Origin: Ga0077527 sp050250695
Lineage (GTDB): Bacteria > Pseudomonadota > Gammaproteobacteria > Burkholderiales > SG8-41
Direction: 5' to 3'
Length of the DNA: 21,764 nt
Assembly (NCBI GenBank): GCA_050250695.1
Contig: JBFWOE010000039.1
Location: 1 to 21,764 of the forward strand
Shown here: piece after piece, positions 7,169 through 13,695 of the stretch
Position numbering within the stretch: the stretch's first letter is position 1
Layout of the letters: the number at the start of each line of letters is the position of its first letter
Translations under genes and position numbers: made by a program
The notes under the pieces: generated by a model
The model's database searches: none
What the model was told of the DNA's origin: nothing
What the model saw: only the letters and a program-made list of their open reading frames with translations

Positions 7169-7674
7169 TGAGTCGCCACCACCAGGAGAACCTGGCATCG
7201 CTGCTGCTGCTGGCACTGTTCACCGGCGTGATCGTGCTGTGCCAGGATTTCGGCCCGCGTGCGCGGATGATTCCGCTGCCGCTGGCGGTGTTCGGCATCC
7301 TGCTTACGCTGCTGCAGTTGGCCTGGCACAATTTCGCATCCCCGGATGACCTGCAGATGGACATGATCTCGGTGCAGACACCCGATGCGCCGGCTGCGGA
7401 GGCACCGCGGGTGCAGGAGAAAAAGGGGCCGTCATGGCTGCGCGAGGCGGGCGCCTACGGCATGGTCGGGCTGCTGCTGGTGCTGATTTTTGTCACCGGC
7501 ATCATCCCGGCGGCATTCCTGTTTACCGCCGGTTATTTCATGGTGACGCGTTATTGCTCATGGTGGCGCAGCCTGGCCTATGCCGGGATACTGACGGTTT
7601 CGCTCTATCTGTTGTTCGTGGTGGCGCTGGAAATGCAGCTTTACCACGGTCTGCTCGCACCACTGTTCCAATAG
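7168..7674 (+). CDS. tctB: TctB-type small permease subunit
   Basis: A 168-residue membrane protein with four predicted hydrophobic segments: about 9-26, 32-49, 91-112 and 116-160 (the last a pair). A polar Asp/Pro/Ala-rich loop lies between the second and third. This is the TctB layout. It is the small, poorly conserved subunit that assembles with TctA. Its ATG shares the A of the tctA TGA stop (7166-7170), which indicates coupled translation. The frame extends upstream inside tctA to 6742, but that part is arginine-rich shadow sequence. The substrate cannot be read from it. Confidence 0.88.
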   Translation: MSRHHQENLASLLLLALFTGVIVLCQDFGPRARMIPLPLAVFGILLTLLQLAWHNFASPDDLQMDMISVQTPDAPAAEAPRVQEKKGPSWLREAGAYGMVGLLLVLIFVTGIIPAAFLFTAGYFMVTRYCSWWRSLAYAGILTVSLYLLFVVALEMQLYHGLLAPLFQ

Positions 7675-7703
7675 GTTCCCATAACCAGTTGAGGAGGTCA
7701 GCA

Positions 7704-8723
7704 ATGAAAACGACACGCAGGAAACTGATGTTTGCAGGCGCCATGGCGCCGGTGGCGATGGGTCTGCCGGGCCGCGTGCTGGCGCAAGCCGGCGGGTATT
7801 ACAAGGACAAGGTGATCACCATAGTCGTCGCCGGCGGTCCGTCGGGGGGGCACACGCGTTATGCCCGGCTGCTCGCGCCGTACCTGCAGAAACACAGCGG
7901 TGCGCGGGAAGTGCGCGTCACCAACATGCCGGGTGGCGGAGGACTGAAGGCCGCGAACCACATCTGGCGGGTCAAGCCGAACGGCATGGAGATCTTTTTC
8001 GGCAATGTTTCCACGCTGATCCTGGCGTCACTGGCCGGCAGCCGCGGCGCGACATTTGATCCCACGAAGTTCACTTTCCTGGGACGCGCCACCAGCGAAC
8101 CGCGGGTGCTGGCTGTCGGCGGAAAGTCGGCAATCAAATCCATCGAGGATGTGCGCAAGCTCAAACGGCCGTTCGTATATCCCTCGCAGGGCACCGACGA
8201 GGATTTTTACACGATGGCAGTGCTGGGCGACGCCCTGGGCTTCCAGGTCAAGGCGGTCACCGGTTATGAAGGCAATGCCGACACCGCCCTGGCCGTCATC
8301 AAGGGTGACGGTGACGGCCATATCACCGGCTGGAGCGAGTCACGGGGCCCGATACTGGCCGGCGACAAGCATCCGGTGCTGATGGTGACCTCCGGCCGTT
8401 CCCCCGATTACCCTAACATCCCGGTGGTGACCGAATACGCGCCACAGGCCAAACAGGCGACCGTGAAGGCCATGGCGACCATCCTGGAAACGCATCGCAG
8501 CTACATCGGGCCGCCCGGCATGGACCCTCGGGCGGTTGCCGCATTCCGTGCGGCGGTCACTGCGGCGATGAAGGATCCGGCATTGCTGGAGGAATCGAAA
8601 AAGGGCAACCGCCCCGTGGCGCCGCTGGATGGCGCCGTGCAGCAGAAACAGATCGCGGAACTGACCAAGGCAAGTGCAAGCCTCGCCCCGATACTGAAGG
8701 CCGCGGTCAAGTCCATTCAGTAA
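7704..8723 (+). CDS. tctC: TctC/Bug-family periplasmic solute-binding protein
   Basis: A 339-residue Bug receptor. The N-terminus MKTTRRKLMFAGAMAP has a twin-arginine-like RRKLM followed by a hydrophobic stretch and a cleavage site near LAQA, so export may be by Tat rather than Sec. The mature part starts with the family pattern (Y)Y.DK.ITIVVAGGPSGGHT.YAR and later NMPGGGGLKAANH, the loop that contacts carboxylates in Bug proteins. Other family marks are NIPVVTEYAP and YIGPPGMDP. A strong GAGGAGGT at 7691-7698, five bases before the ATG, fixes the start and suggests higher expression than tctAB, as expected for a binding protein. It presents a carboxylate, possibly aromatic or dicarboxylic, to TctAB. 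Confidence 0.92.
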   Translation: MKTTRRKLMFAGAMAPVAMGLPGRVLAQAGGYYKDKVITIVVAGGPSGGHTRYARLLAPYLQKHSGAREVRVTNMPGGGGLKAANHIWRVKPNGMEIFFGNVSTLILASLAGSRGATFDPTKFTFLGRATSEPRVLAVGGKSAIKSIEDVRKLKRPFVYPSQGTDEDFYTMAVLGDALGFQVKAVTGYEGNADTALAVIKGDGDGHITGWSESRGPILAGDKHPVLMVTSGRSPDYPNIPVVTEYAPQAKQATVKAMATILETHRSYIGPPGMDPRAVAAFRAAVTAAMKDPALLEESKKGNRPVAPLDGAVQQKQIAELTKASASLAPILKAAVKSIQ

Positions 8724-8754
8724 CCGCAATGTCCAAGCGACTGGATGTGCAGCG

Positions 8755-9651
8755 GTGACGACGCGCGCGATCCGCACCTATACCCTTGCGGATCGCGCGG
8801 CCGGCCCCGGTTTCGGCATCCGTGACGAAAAAAGCGTCACCCGCATCGCCGAGGCCCATCGCCACGAGTATTTCCAGGTCCAGCTCAACCTGAGCGGGCA
8901 GGCCGAGCAGCACATTGCCGCGACTTCGCGACTGCTGCGCCCCGGAGGCCTGGGTTTCGTGCTGCCGTACCGGGTGCACCGCGTGACGCATCCTCCGGGA
9001 TCGAAGTTCTACGTCGTCAGCTTCAACCTGCGTTTCCTGCGCCCCGAACTCGATGTCGATCCGCTGGACCTCGAGGAGGTGCCGCTGGCGCAGGCGCCGG
9101 AGCTGGCGCCTTTCCTGTTCCAGGAATACATGGATTTCCGGCTCACCGGCGCCGACCTGGCGCTGGCGCGCAACGCGTGCCGGGCCATGGCGGAGGAAAA
9201 CCTGCGCCGCCGTTACTGTTCAGCCGAACTGATCCGCGGGCATCTGCTGCTGCTGCTCGGCACCGTGTGCCGCGTCCACGAACGCGGCATCGCGCGGCTC
9301 GCCGCCGGGCAGGCCCAGCGTGCGAGCCGCCGCGACGCGCTGGCGCGGGTGATGCGCCACGTGCGCGAACACCTGGGCCGGCGCCTGCAACTGGCCGATG
9401 CTGCCAGGGCGGCCGACCTGTCGCCGAGTTACCTGGCGCACCTGATCAAAAAGGAAACCGGCAAGACCTTTGTCGACCTGGTGACCGAGCGGCGCATGGA
9501 AAAGGCCGCTGAACTGCTGCGTCATACCACGCTGCGCATCGGCGAAGTTGCCGCCGCGACGGGGTTTGCCGACGAAGCCTATTTCGCCCGCCGTTTCCGC
9601 CAGCGTTTCCGCATGTCGCCGCGGCAGTTCCGCGGGCGTGCCGTGCGATAG
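8755..9651 (+). CDS. AraC-family transcriptional regulator with cupin sensor domain
   Basis: A 298-residue regulator. Residues about 20-110 form a cupin-like effector domain (HRHEYFQVQLNLSG, then GFVLPYRVHRVTHPPGSKFYVV). Residues about 195-298 hold the two helix-turn-helix motifs of AraC proteins: LADAARAADLSPSYLAHLIKKETG, shown here in two parts as LADAARAADLS and SYLAHLIKKETG, then IGEVAAATGFADEAYFARRF and SPRQFR. The only usable start in frame is GTG at 8755, with a poor ribosome-binding site. It lies between the tct genes and the flavoprotein operon in the same direction, so it probably responds to the transported compound or a product of it. A perfect 12-bp inverted repeat spans codons 4-15. 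Confidence 0.9.
   Translation: MTTRAIRTYTLADRAAGPGFGIRDEKSVTRIAEAHRHEYFQVQLNLSGQAEQHIAATSRLLRPGGLGFVLPYRVHRVTHPPGSKFYVVSFNLRFLRPELDVDPLDLEEVPLAQAPELAPFLFQEYMDFRLTGADLALARNACRAMAEENLRRRYCSAELIRGHLLLLLGTVCRVHERGIARLAAGQAQRASRRDALARVMRHVREHLGRRLQLADAARAADLSPSYLAHLIKKETGKTFVDLVTERRMEKAAELLRHTTLRIGEVAAATGFADEAYFARRFRQRFRMSPRQFRGRAVR
8764..8799. promoter_or_regulatory. Perfect 12-bp inverted repeat at the start of the araC-type gene
   Basis: CGCGCGATCCGC (8764-8775) and GCGGATCGCGCG (8788-8799) are perfect inverted copies with a 12-base spacer. The repeat begins nine bases after the GTG start, so in mRNA it would form a very stable stem over codons 4-15 and could hold back ribosome loading. In DNA it would be an operator-like site. 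It could also end or attenuate transcripts from tctABC, although no T tract follows. Confidence 0.55.
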
Positions 9652-9748
9652 CAGGATAATCCTCAAAAAACACCATCGCGTCACTGGTTTCGGCCGGGTC
9701 GTGCCCGTACCATGCATGTTCTTGCGCGAAGTCACGGACAGGAAAACC

Positions 9749-11476
9749 ATGGGCGATGAATTTGTAAGGCTGGATACCGACGTGCTGGTGGTCGGCGGCG
9801 GGGTTGCAGGCAGCATGGCGGCGATCCCGGCGCTGGAGGCCGGCCTCAAGGTGGTGATCTGCGAAAAGGGCAAGGTGCTCGATCACTGCGGCAGCATAGG
9901 CTGCGGCGTTGACCATTACCTGACCATCATGGAGTCCGGGCCGGAGTGGGACACGCCGGAGTTCCTGCTCAAACACGTTCCCGAACTGACCGACGGCATC
10001 GTCGACATGGCGGTGGCGGGGCGGGTGATCAGGGAGATGCCGCGCATTTTCCGCAAGATCGAATCACTGGGTGTCGATTTCCGCGACCGCCAGACCGGAG
10101 ACTATTACCGGCTGCGCTCGTTCGGACTGCCCGGAACCTATCACATCAATTTTGACGGCACCGATTTCAAGAAACACCTCGGCGAACGGGTGCGCAAGGG
10201 CAAGGCCACGGTGCTGATGCGCACGATGGTGGTGCAGTTGCTGGTGAAGGACAACCGCGCCTACGGCGCCATTGCCTTCAATTTCCGCAGCGGCGAGTGG
10301 ACGGTAATCCGCGCCAAAGCCGTGGTGCTGGCTGCGGGCGACGTCAACCGCATTTCGAAAAACGCCTCCGGTCTCGCTTTCGATTCCTGGCACATCCCTT
10401 ACAACACCGGCGACGCGCAGGCCATGGGTTACCACGCCGGCGCCGCGCTGGCCAACATGGAGTCGGTGGAAGCGACGCTGACGCCCAAGGGTTTTTCCTG
10501 CCAGGGCCTCAATGCGCTGGTCAGCCTCGGCGCCTATTTCGTCAACAAGGCCGGCGAGCGTTTCATGTTCAAGTACGACAAGAAGGGCGAAAACGCGCGC
10601 CGCGCAGTGATCGCCGACGGCGTCATCAACGAATACCTGCTCGGCAACGGGCCGATCTATCTTGACTGCCGCCACCTGCCGCAGGACATGCTCGACCGCA
10701 TGGAGCACACGCTGCAGGTCGATCGCTACACGCTGCCGGCGTATTACCAGCAGAAGGGCGTCAATTTCCGCGAGGAGCTGGTCGAGGTGTCGGTGTCGGA
10801 GCTGAGCATCCGCCGCAGCGGCGTCTATTTCCGCGGCAGCGGCCTCGCAGTCGATACCAACGGCGAGACCGCGGTCGAGGCGCTGTTCGCCGCGGGCGAC
10901 TGCGCGACCGTCAGCGGCGGCATTTCGGGCGCGGCTGTGCTCGGTCACATCGCCGGCGAGGGCGTGGTGCAACGCATCCGCGCGACGCCGGGCGCGTTGC
11001 CCGAGGTCGACCGGCGGACACTCGACGAAGTGCGGGCGCGCTCGGTTGCGCATCTGCGGCAGCCGGACGGCATGCCGTGGCAGCAGTTCGAGGACGCCAC
11101 GCGGCAGACGGTCAGCGATTATGTCGGCGTGCGCCGCAACGACCGCGGGCTCAGGCTGGCACTGGACACCCTGGGTGCGCTGGCCAAACGCGAGCCCACG
11201 CTGAAAGCCGACGACCTGCACGGCCTGATGCGGGTGCACGAAGCCAAAAACATCCGCATGAACGCCGAGATGATGGCCACGGCGTCACTGGCGCGCAAGG
11301 AAACACGCACCGGTTCCTCGCACTTCCGCATGGATTATCCGCAGACCGACGACACCAACTGGCGCAAGTTCGTGATCGTCGAACGCGGCGAAAACGGTCC
11401 GGTGACACGCACGCTGCCCACCGACCAGCCGCTGTCGGCGGCGTTCAGCCGCGGCAGCACCGCGGTGGCGGCATAG
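9749..11476 (+). CDS. FAD-dependent oxidoreductase, fumarate reductase/AprA-like flavoprotein subunit
   Basis: A 575-residue flavoprotein. The N-terminal dinucleotide fold is DTDVLVVGGGVAGSMAA with GGGVAG at residues 16-21 and an acidic end (VVICEKG). A second FAD-contacting region reads AKAVVLAAGDVNR. The mid-section PYNTGDAQAMGYHAGAALAN is the family's GDG.AM..AGA segment, and the C-terminal FAD cap reads ALFAAGDCATVSGGISGAAV. This places it in the succinate dehydrogenase/fumarate reductase/adenylylsulfate reductase alpha superfamily. A ferredoxin gene follows 10 bases later, so electrons probably pass between FAD and the Fe-S protein, as in AprAB. It is shorter than true AprA (about 640-660 residues) and no sulfur genes are nearby, so dissimilatory sulfate metabolism is unlikely; reduction or oxidation of an organic acid is the inference. 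The ATG at 9749 is chosen for the AGGA spacing; ATG 9716 is an alternative. Confidence 0.85.
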   Translation: MGDEFVRLDTDVLVVGGGVAGSMAAIPALEAGLKVVICEKGKVLDHCGSIGCGVDHYLTIMESGPEWDTPEFLLKHVPELTDGIVDMAVAGRVIREMPRIFRKIESLGVDFRDRQTGDYYRLRSFGLPGTYHINFDGTDFKKHLGERVRKGKATVLMRTMVVQLLVKDNRAYGAIAFNFRSGEWTVIRAKAVVLAAGDVNRISKNASGLAFDSWHIPYNTGDAQAMGYHAGAALANMESVEATLTPKGFSCQGLNALVSLGAYFVNKAGERFMFKYDKKGENARRAVIADGVINEYLLGNGPIYLDCRHLPQDMLDRMEHTLQVDRYTLPAYYQQKGVNFREELVEVSVSELSIRRSGVYFRGSGLAVDTNGETAVEALFAAGDCATVSGGISGAAVLGHIAGEGVVQRIRATPGALPEVDRRTLDEVRARSVAHLRQPDGMPWQQFEDATRQTVSDYVGVRRNDRGLRLALDTLGALAKREPTLKADDLHGLMRVHEAKNIRMNAEMMATASLARKETRTGSSHFRMDYPQTDDTNWRKFVIVERGENGPVTRTLPTDQPLSAAFSRGSTAVAA

Positions 11477-11486
11477 GATACCCGTT

Positions 11487-11756
11487 ATGAAAAAGGAAAC
11501 CTTCAACCCCATCCGCATCAATCCCGAGACCTGCGTCAAGTGCAACCTCTGCGACTGGATCTGTCCCGGCGACCTGATCTACAAGGAAGAGGACAACCGC
11601 GAGACGCTGCCGGTCATCAAGTACCCCGATGAATGCTGGTACTGCGGCCTGTGCCAGACCATCTGCCCGACGCAGGCGATCACCGTGGTGTTCCCTGAGC
11701 AGATGGTCAACAACAAGACCGATGTCGCCACGCTGCTCGGCAAGGTTGCAGACTGA
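11487..11756 (+). CDS. Ferredoxin-type 2[4Fe-4S] protein, partner of the flavoprotein
   Basis: An 89-residue protein with two complete CxxCxxCxxxCP motifs: C16, C19, C22, C26 followed by P27, and C50, C53, C56, C60 followed by P61. It should hold two [4Fe-4S] clusters. The spacing of 23 residues between clusters, with an inserted acidic loop (KEEDNRET), and the residues CDWICP resemble the ferredoxin domain of AprB, but the C-terminal tail of AprB (about 150 residues in total) is absent. It lies between the flavoprotein gene (10-base gap) and the hydrolase gene (6-base gap), so it is almost certainly co-translated and passes electrons to or from the flavoprotein. The external electron partner is not encoded in the window. 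Confidence 0.9.
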   Translation: MKKETFNPIRINPETCVKCNLCDWICPGDLIYKEEDNRETLPVIKYPDECWYCGLCQTICPTQAITVVFPEQMVNNKTDVATLLGKVAD

Positions 11757-11762
11757 CACGCG

Positions 11763-12914
11763 ATGACGGGCGGCGGTGCATCCGGCGAGCGCACGCTGGA
11801 TCAGGTCAAGGCGGAAATACTCCGTCGCGCCGGGCGCAACAGTCCGCTCGAACACATCACTGCTGAAGATGCGCAGGCCGCGGTCGCTGCGCTGACCAGC
11901 CTCGACCGCGATCACTGGGCGGCGGTGTGGTGCGAAATCGGCCTGCGCCATGAAGCCGGGGGTGATGCGCTGCTGCGGCAGGGGGGCGATGACAAAGACA
12001 TCCATGACGCCTGGTTCCTTGCTTACGCCAATTGCCGCACCGGACGTTATCCGGTGGCCAGCACGCCGGGAAAACAGGAGGCGCATCGTCATTCGCTGCG
12101 CTGTTTCCGCAAGGCTGCGCGTTATTTTGATCCGCCGCTGCAGGTCGTCGAAATCCCGTTCGAAGGCAGAACGCTGACCGGTTATCTGCAGGTACCGGCC
12201 GGCGTGTCGCGGCCGCCGGTGGTGATCCACTGGGGCGGCGTCGACGGCTGGAAGGAGGATCGCCAGCGCAACAGCGGCATCCTGCACCGCCACGGACTGG
12301 CGACGTTCACGATGGACATGCCAGGCGCCGGCGACAATCCGGTGAAATACCTGGAGCCCGATGCGGAACGCACGTTTTCCGCGGCCATCGACCACCTGCA
12401 GCAGCGCGACGAAGTCGACGGCGCGCGCATCGGCGTCTGGGGCGGCAGCTTCGGGGGTTACTGGGCGGCCAAACTTGCGCACGTCGAACATGCACGGATC
12501 AGGGCGGCTGTCACCCAGGGCGGCAACGTGCACTACGGTTTTCAGCGCGAATGGCTGGAGCCGGCGCTGACCCGCACGGCATCGACCTACCTGCTCGGGC
12601 CCGCGAGCCTGCTCGATGCGCGCAGCTGGGCGCTGGGCGCACGCAACCTGGAAGAAGTCCTGGCGCTGGCGCCGCGACTGTCGCTGAAGGAGCAGGGGTT
12701 GCTCGACGGCCCGTGCGCGCCGCTGCTCGCGGTAAACGGAAAACTCGACGACCAGGCGCCGGTTGCCGATGTCCATCTGCTGCTGGAACACGGAGTGCCG
12801 AAGACCGCGCGGATTTATCCCGAGGGCGGACACATGGGACGCACCCCCGGCATGAAGGAATCGGCGATTGCCGAAATGATCGCGCGCTGGCTGCAGGACA
12901 GGTTGCGGCAGTAA
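11763..12914 (+). CDS. Alpha/beta hydrolase, FrsA/DUF1100-like serine hydrolase
   Basis: A 383-residue alpha/beta hydrolase with an N-terminal helical region of about 135 residues before the catalytic core, as in FrsA-like esterases and 2,6-dihydroxypseudooxynicotine (C-C bond) hydrolase. The nucleophile elbow is GGSFGG with Ser229. The strand before it, VVIHWGGVDGWK, would supply the oxyanion hole. Asp329 or Asp330 (KLDDQAP) and His357 (GGHMGR) complete the likely triad. There is no signal peptide, so it acts in the cytoplasm. Its start six bases after the ferredoxin stop makes it part of the same operon, where it probably cleaves an ester, lactone or C-C bond made or exposed by the flavoprotein step. 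The exact substrate cannot be named. Confidence 0.85.
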   Translation: MTGGGASGERTLDQVKAEILRRAGRNSPLEHITAEDAQAAVAALTSLDRDHWAAVWCEIGLRHEAGGDALLRQGGDDKDIHDAWFLAYANCRTGRYPVASTPGKQEAHRHSLRCFRKAARYFDPPLQVVEIPFEGRTLTGYLQVPAGVSRPPVVIHWGGVDGWKEDRQRNSGILHRHGLATFTMDMPGAGDNPVKYLEPDAERTFSAAIDHLQQRDEVDGARIGVWGGSFGGYWAAKLAHVEHARIRAAVTQGGNVHYGFQREWLEPALTRTASTYLLGPASLLDARSWALGARNLEEVLALAPRLSLKEQGLLDGPCAPLLAVNGKLDDQAPVADVHLLLEHGVPKTARIYPEGGHMGRTPGMKESAIAEMIARWLQDRLRQ

Positions 12915-13027
12915 CCGCGTCCCCGTTGTTCTGCTTCATGTGCGGAATTGCCTTGTCCCGGCACCGCCCTGTCTGCTAAATGCTGTCAGATGCCGGTCGT
13001 TTCTGATGCGGTGCATTGCATGGAGTC

Positions 13028-13492
13028 ATGGACAGGATGAAGTTTTCAAAACCGGATTTTTCTGTCGTGCTGATGGCTGTTTTTCTCTCGGTTGCAGCCA
13101 TGAATGTCGTTGCGCAGGCGCCGGCTATGGAGCGCACCGAACACCAATGGAAGAGTGCGAGTGCATCATCGACATTCGACGTATTGTGGTCGGGCAAGGA
13201 TATGAAAATGATCCGAGAGGAACTGCAGGCAGCCGACGGCTTTAGAGTGAAGAACGAGTACATGTTCAACCAGGGGACGCTGCTGCACTACAAGCAGGAT
13301 CGTTATCCCGCGGAGGGCAAAAGCGGACCGGCAGAGGCGACCATGGCAAGTTTCGACAAGACCGGGAAACCGGTGATTTCGATACGCAGGGTCGACGGCA
13401 ATGCCGCGGGTCCCGCCAGTACTGCGGCAATCGCGGCGGCGAAAAAACATCTGGCCGAACTGCTGGCCATCACCGGCCAGGTCAAACGCTGA
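13028..13492 (+). CDS. Small secreted protein of unknown function
   Basis: A predicted 154-residue exported protein. MKFSKPDFSVV is followed by a hydrophobic core and AQA before PAMERTE, a plausible Sec signal peptide with cleavage near residue 31. The mature part of about 120 residues has no cysteine, is Lys/Ala-rich and ends in a helix (AAIAAAKKHLAELLAI). I do not recognise the family. Two ATGs, 13028 and 13037, are possible; GGAG at 13022-13025 is two bases from the first and eleven from the second, and both keep the signal peptide. The gene stands alone, 113 bases after the hydrolase gene and 203 before fadE, with no clear shared promoter. Confidence 0.6.
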   Translation: MDRMKFSKPDFSVVLMAVFLSVAAMNVVAQAPAMERTEHQWKSASASSTFDVLWSGKDMKMIREELQAADGFRVKNEYMFNQGTLLHYKQDRYPAEGKSGPAEATMASFDKTGKPVISIRRVDGNAAGPASTAAIAAAKKHLAELLAITGQVKR

Positions 13493-13520
13493 CGGTGTGA
13501 CGGCCGGGCGTCATGTGCCA

Positions 13521-13551
13521 GGGTCAGACCGTCAAATAAGGGGTCCGAACC
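13521..13551. repeat. Tandem GGGTC..ACCGT motif, REP-like remnant
   Basis: GGGTCAGACCGTC (from 13521) and GGGTCCGAACCGTT (from 13541) are near copies 20 bases apart, separated by an AAATAAG stretch. Similar GGGTCAGACC-type strings are widespread intergenic repeats in proteobacterial genomes and are often tied to REP/RAYT elements. No transposase gene is present here, so this would be a solitary, slightly decayed copy. The rest of the 203-base gap contains only the fadE promoter. Confidence 0.4.
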
Positions 13552-13564
13552 GTTCTGTTCGCCG

Positions 13565-13593
13565 TTGAAGGCGACTTTGCGCCCGTGTATGCT
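13565..13593 (+). promoter_or_regulatory. Candidate sigma70 promoter of the fadE operon
   Basis: TTGAAG (13565-13570) and TATGCT (13588-13593) are separated by exactly 17 bases, matching four of six consensus positions each. Transcription would start near 13600, about 95 bases before the fadE ATG. A short inverted repeat, TCGCC-N6-GGCGA (13559-13574), covers the -35 box and could be an operator. I do not see a standard FadR or PsrA site. Confidence 0.5.
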
Positions 13594-13684
13594 GGTTTCG
13601 GGCGTACCGCATCCAAGAGAAAGCGGTGTCCGAGGCATCAATTTCCGGCACCGGCTGCCCGGTGCCGTCAGCGCAGTCCCTTGC

Positions 13685-13690
13685 GGAGGT
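13685..13690 (+). promoter_or_regulatory. Shine-Dalgarno that sets the fadE start
   Basis: GGAGGT lies five bases before the ATG at 13696. It decides the start in favour of this ATG over the upstream continuation of the frame to 13585, whose extra 37 residues are arginine-rich and overlap the promoter. Confidence 0.8.
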
Positions 13691-13695
13691 TCGCA

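Noticed and set aside
8729..8758. A nine-codon frame ending in an overlap with the GTG of the araC-type gene
   Set aside because: It has no ribosome-binding site, so coupled translation is not supported as it is for the tctA leader.
10064..11239. A 391-codon open frame on the minus strand inside the flavoprotein gene
   Set aside because: It is low-complexity Arg/Ala/His-rich sequence antisense to a gene with clear FAD motifs, as expected from codon bias in GC-rich DNA.
9749..11756. True adenylylsulfate reductase AprAB
   Set aside because: Both proteins are clearly shorter than AprA and AprB, no sat, qmo or dsr genes are present, and the neighbours are a carboxylate transporter and a hydrolase.
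11445..12833. A 462-codon open frame on the minus strand across the ferredoxin and hydrolase genes
   Set aside because: It has no recognisable domain and lies opposite two well-supported genes; it is a shadow frame.
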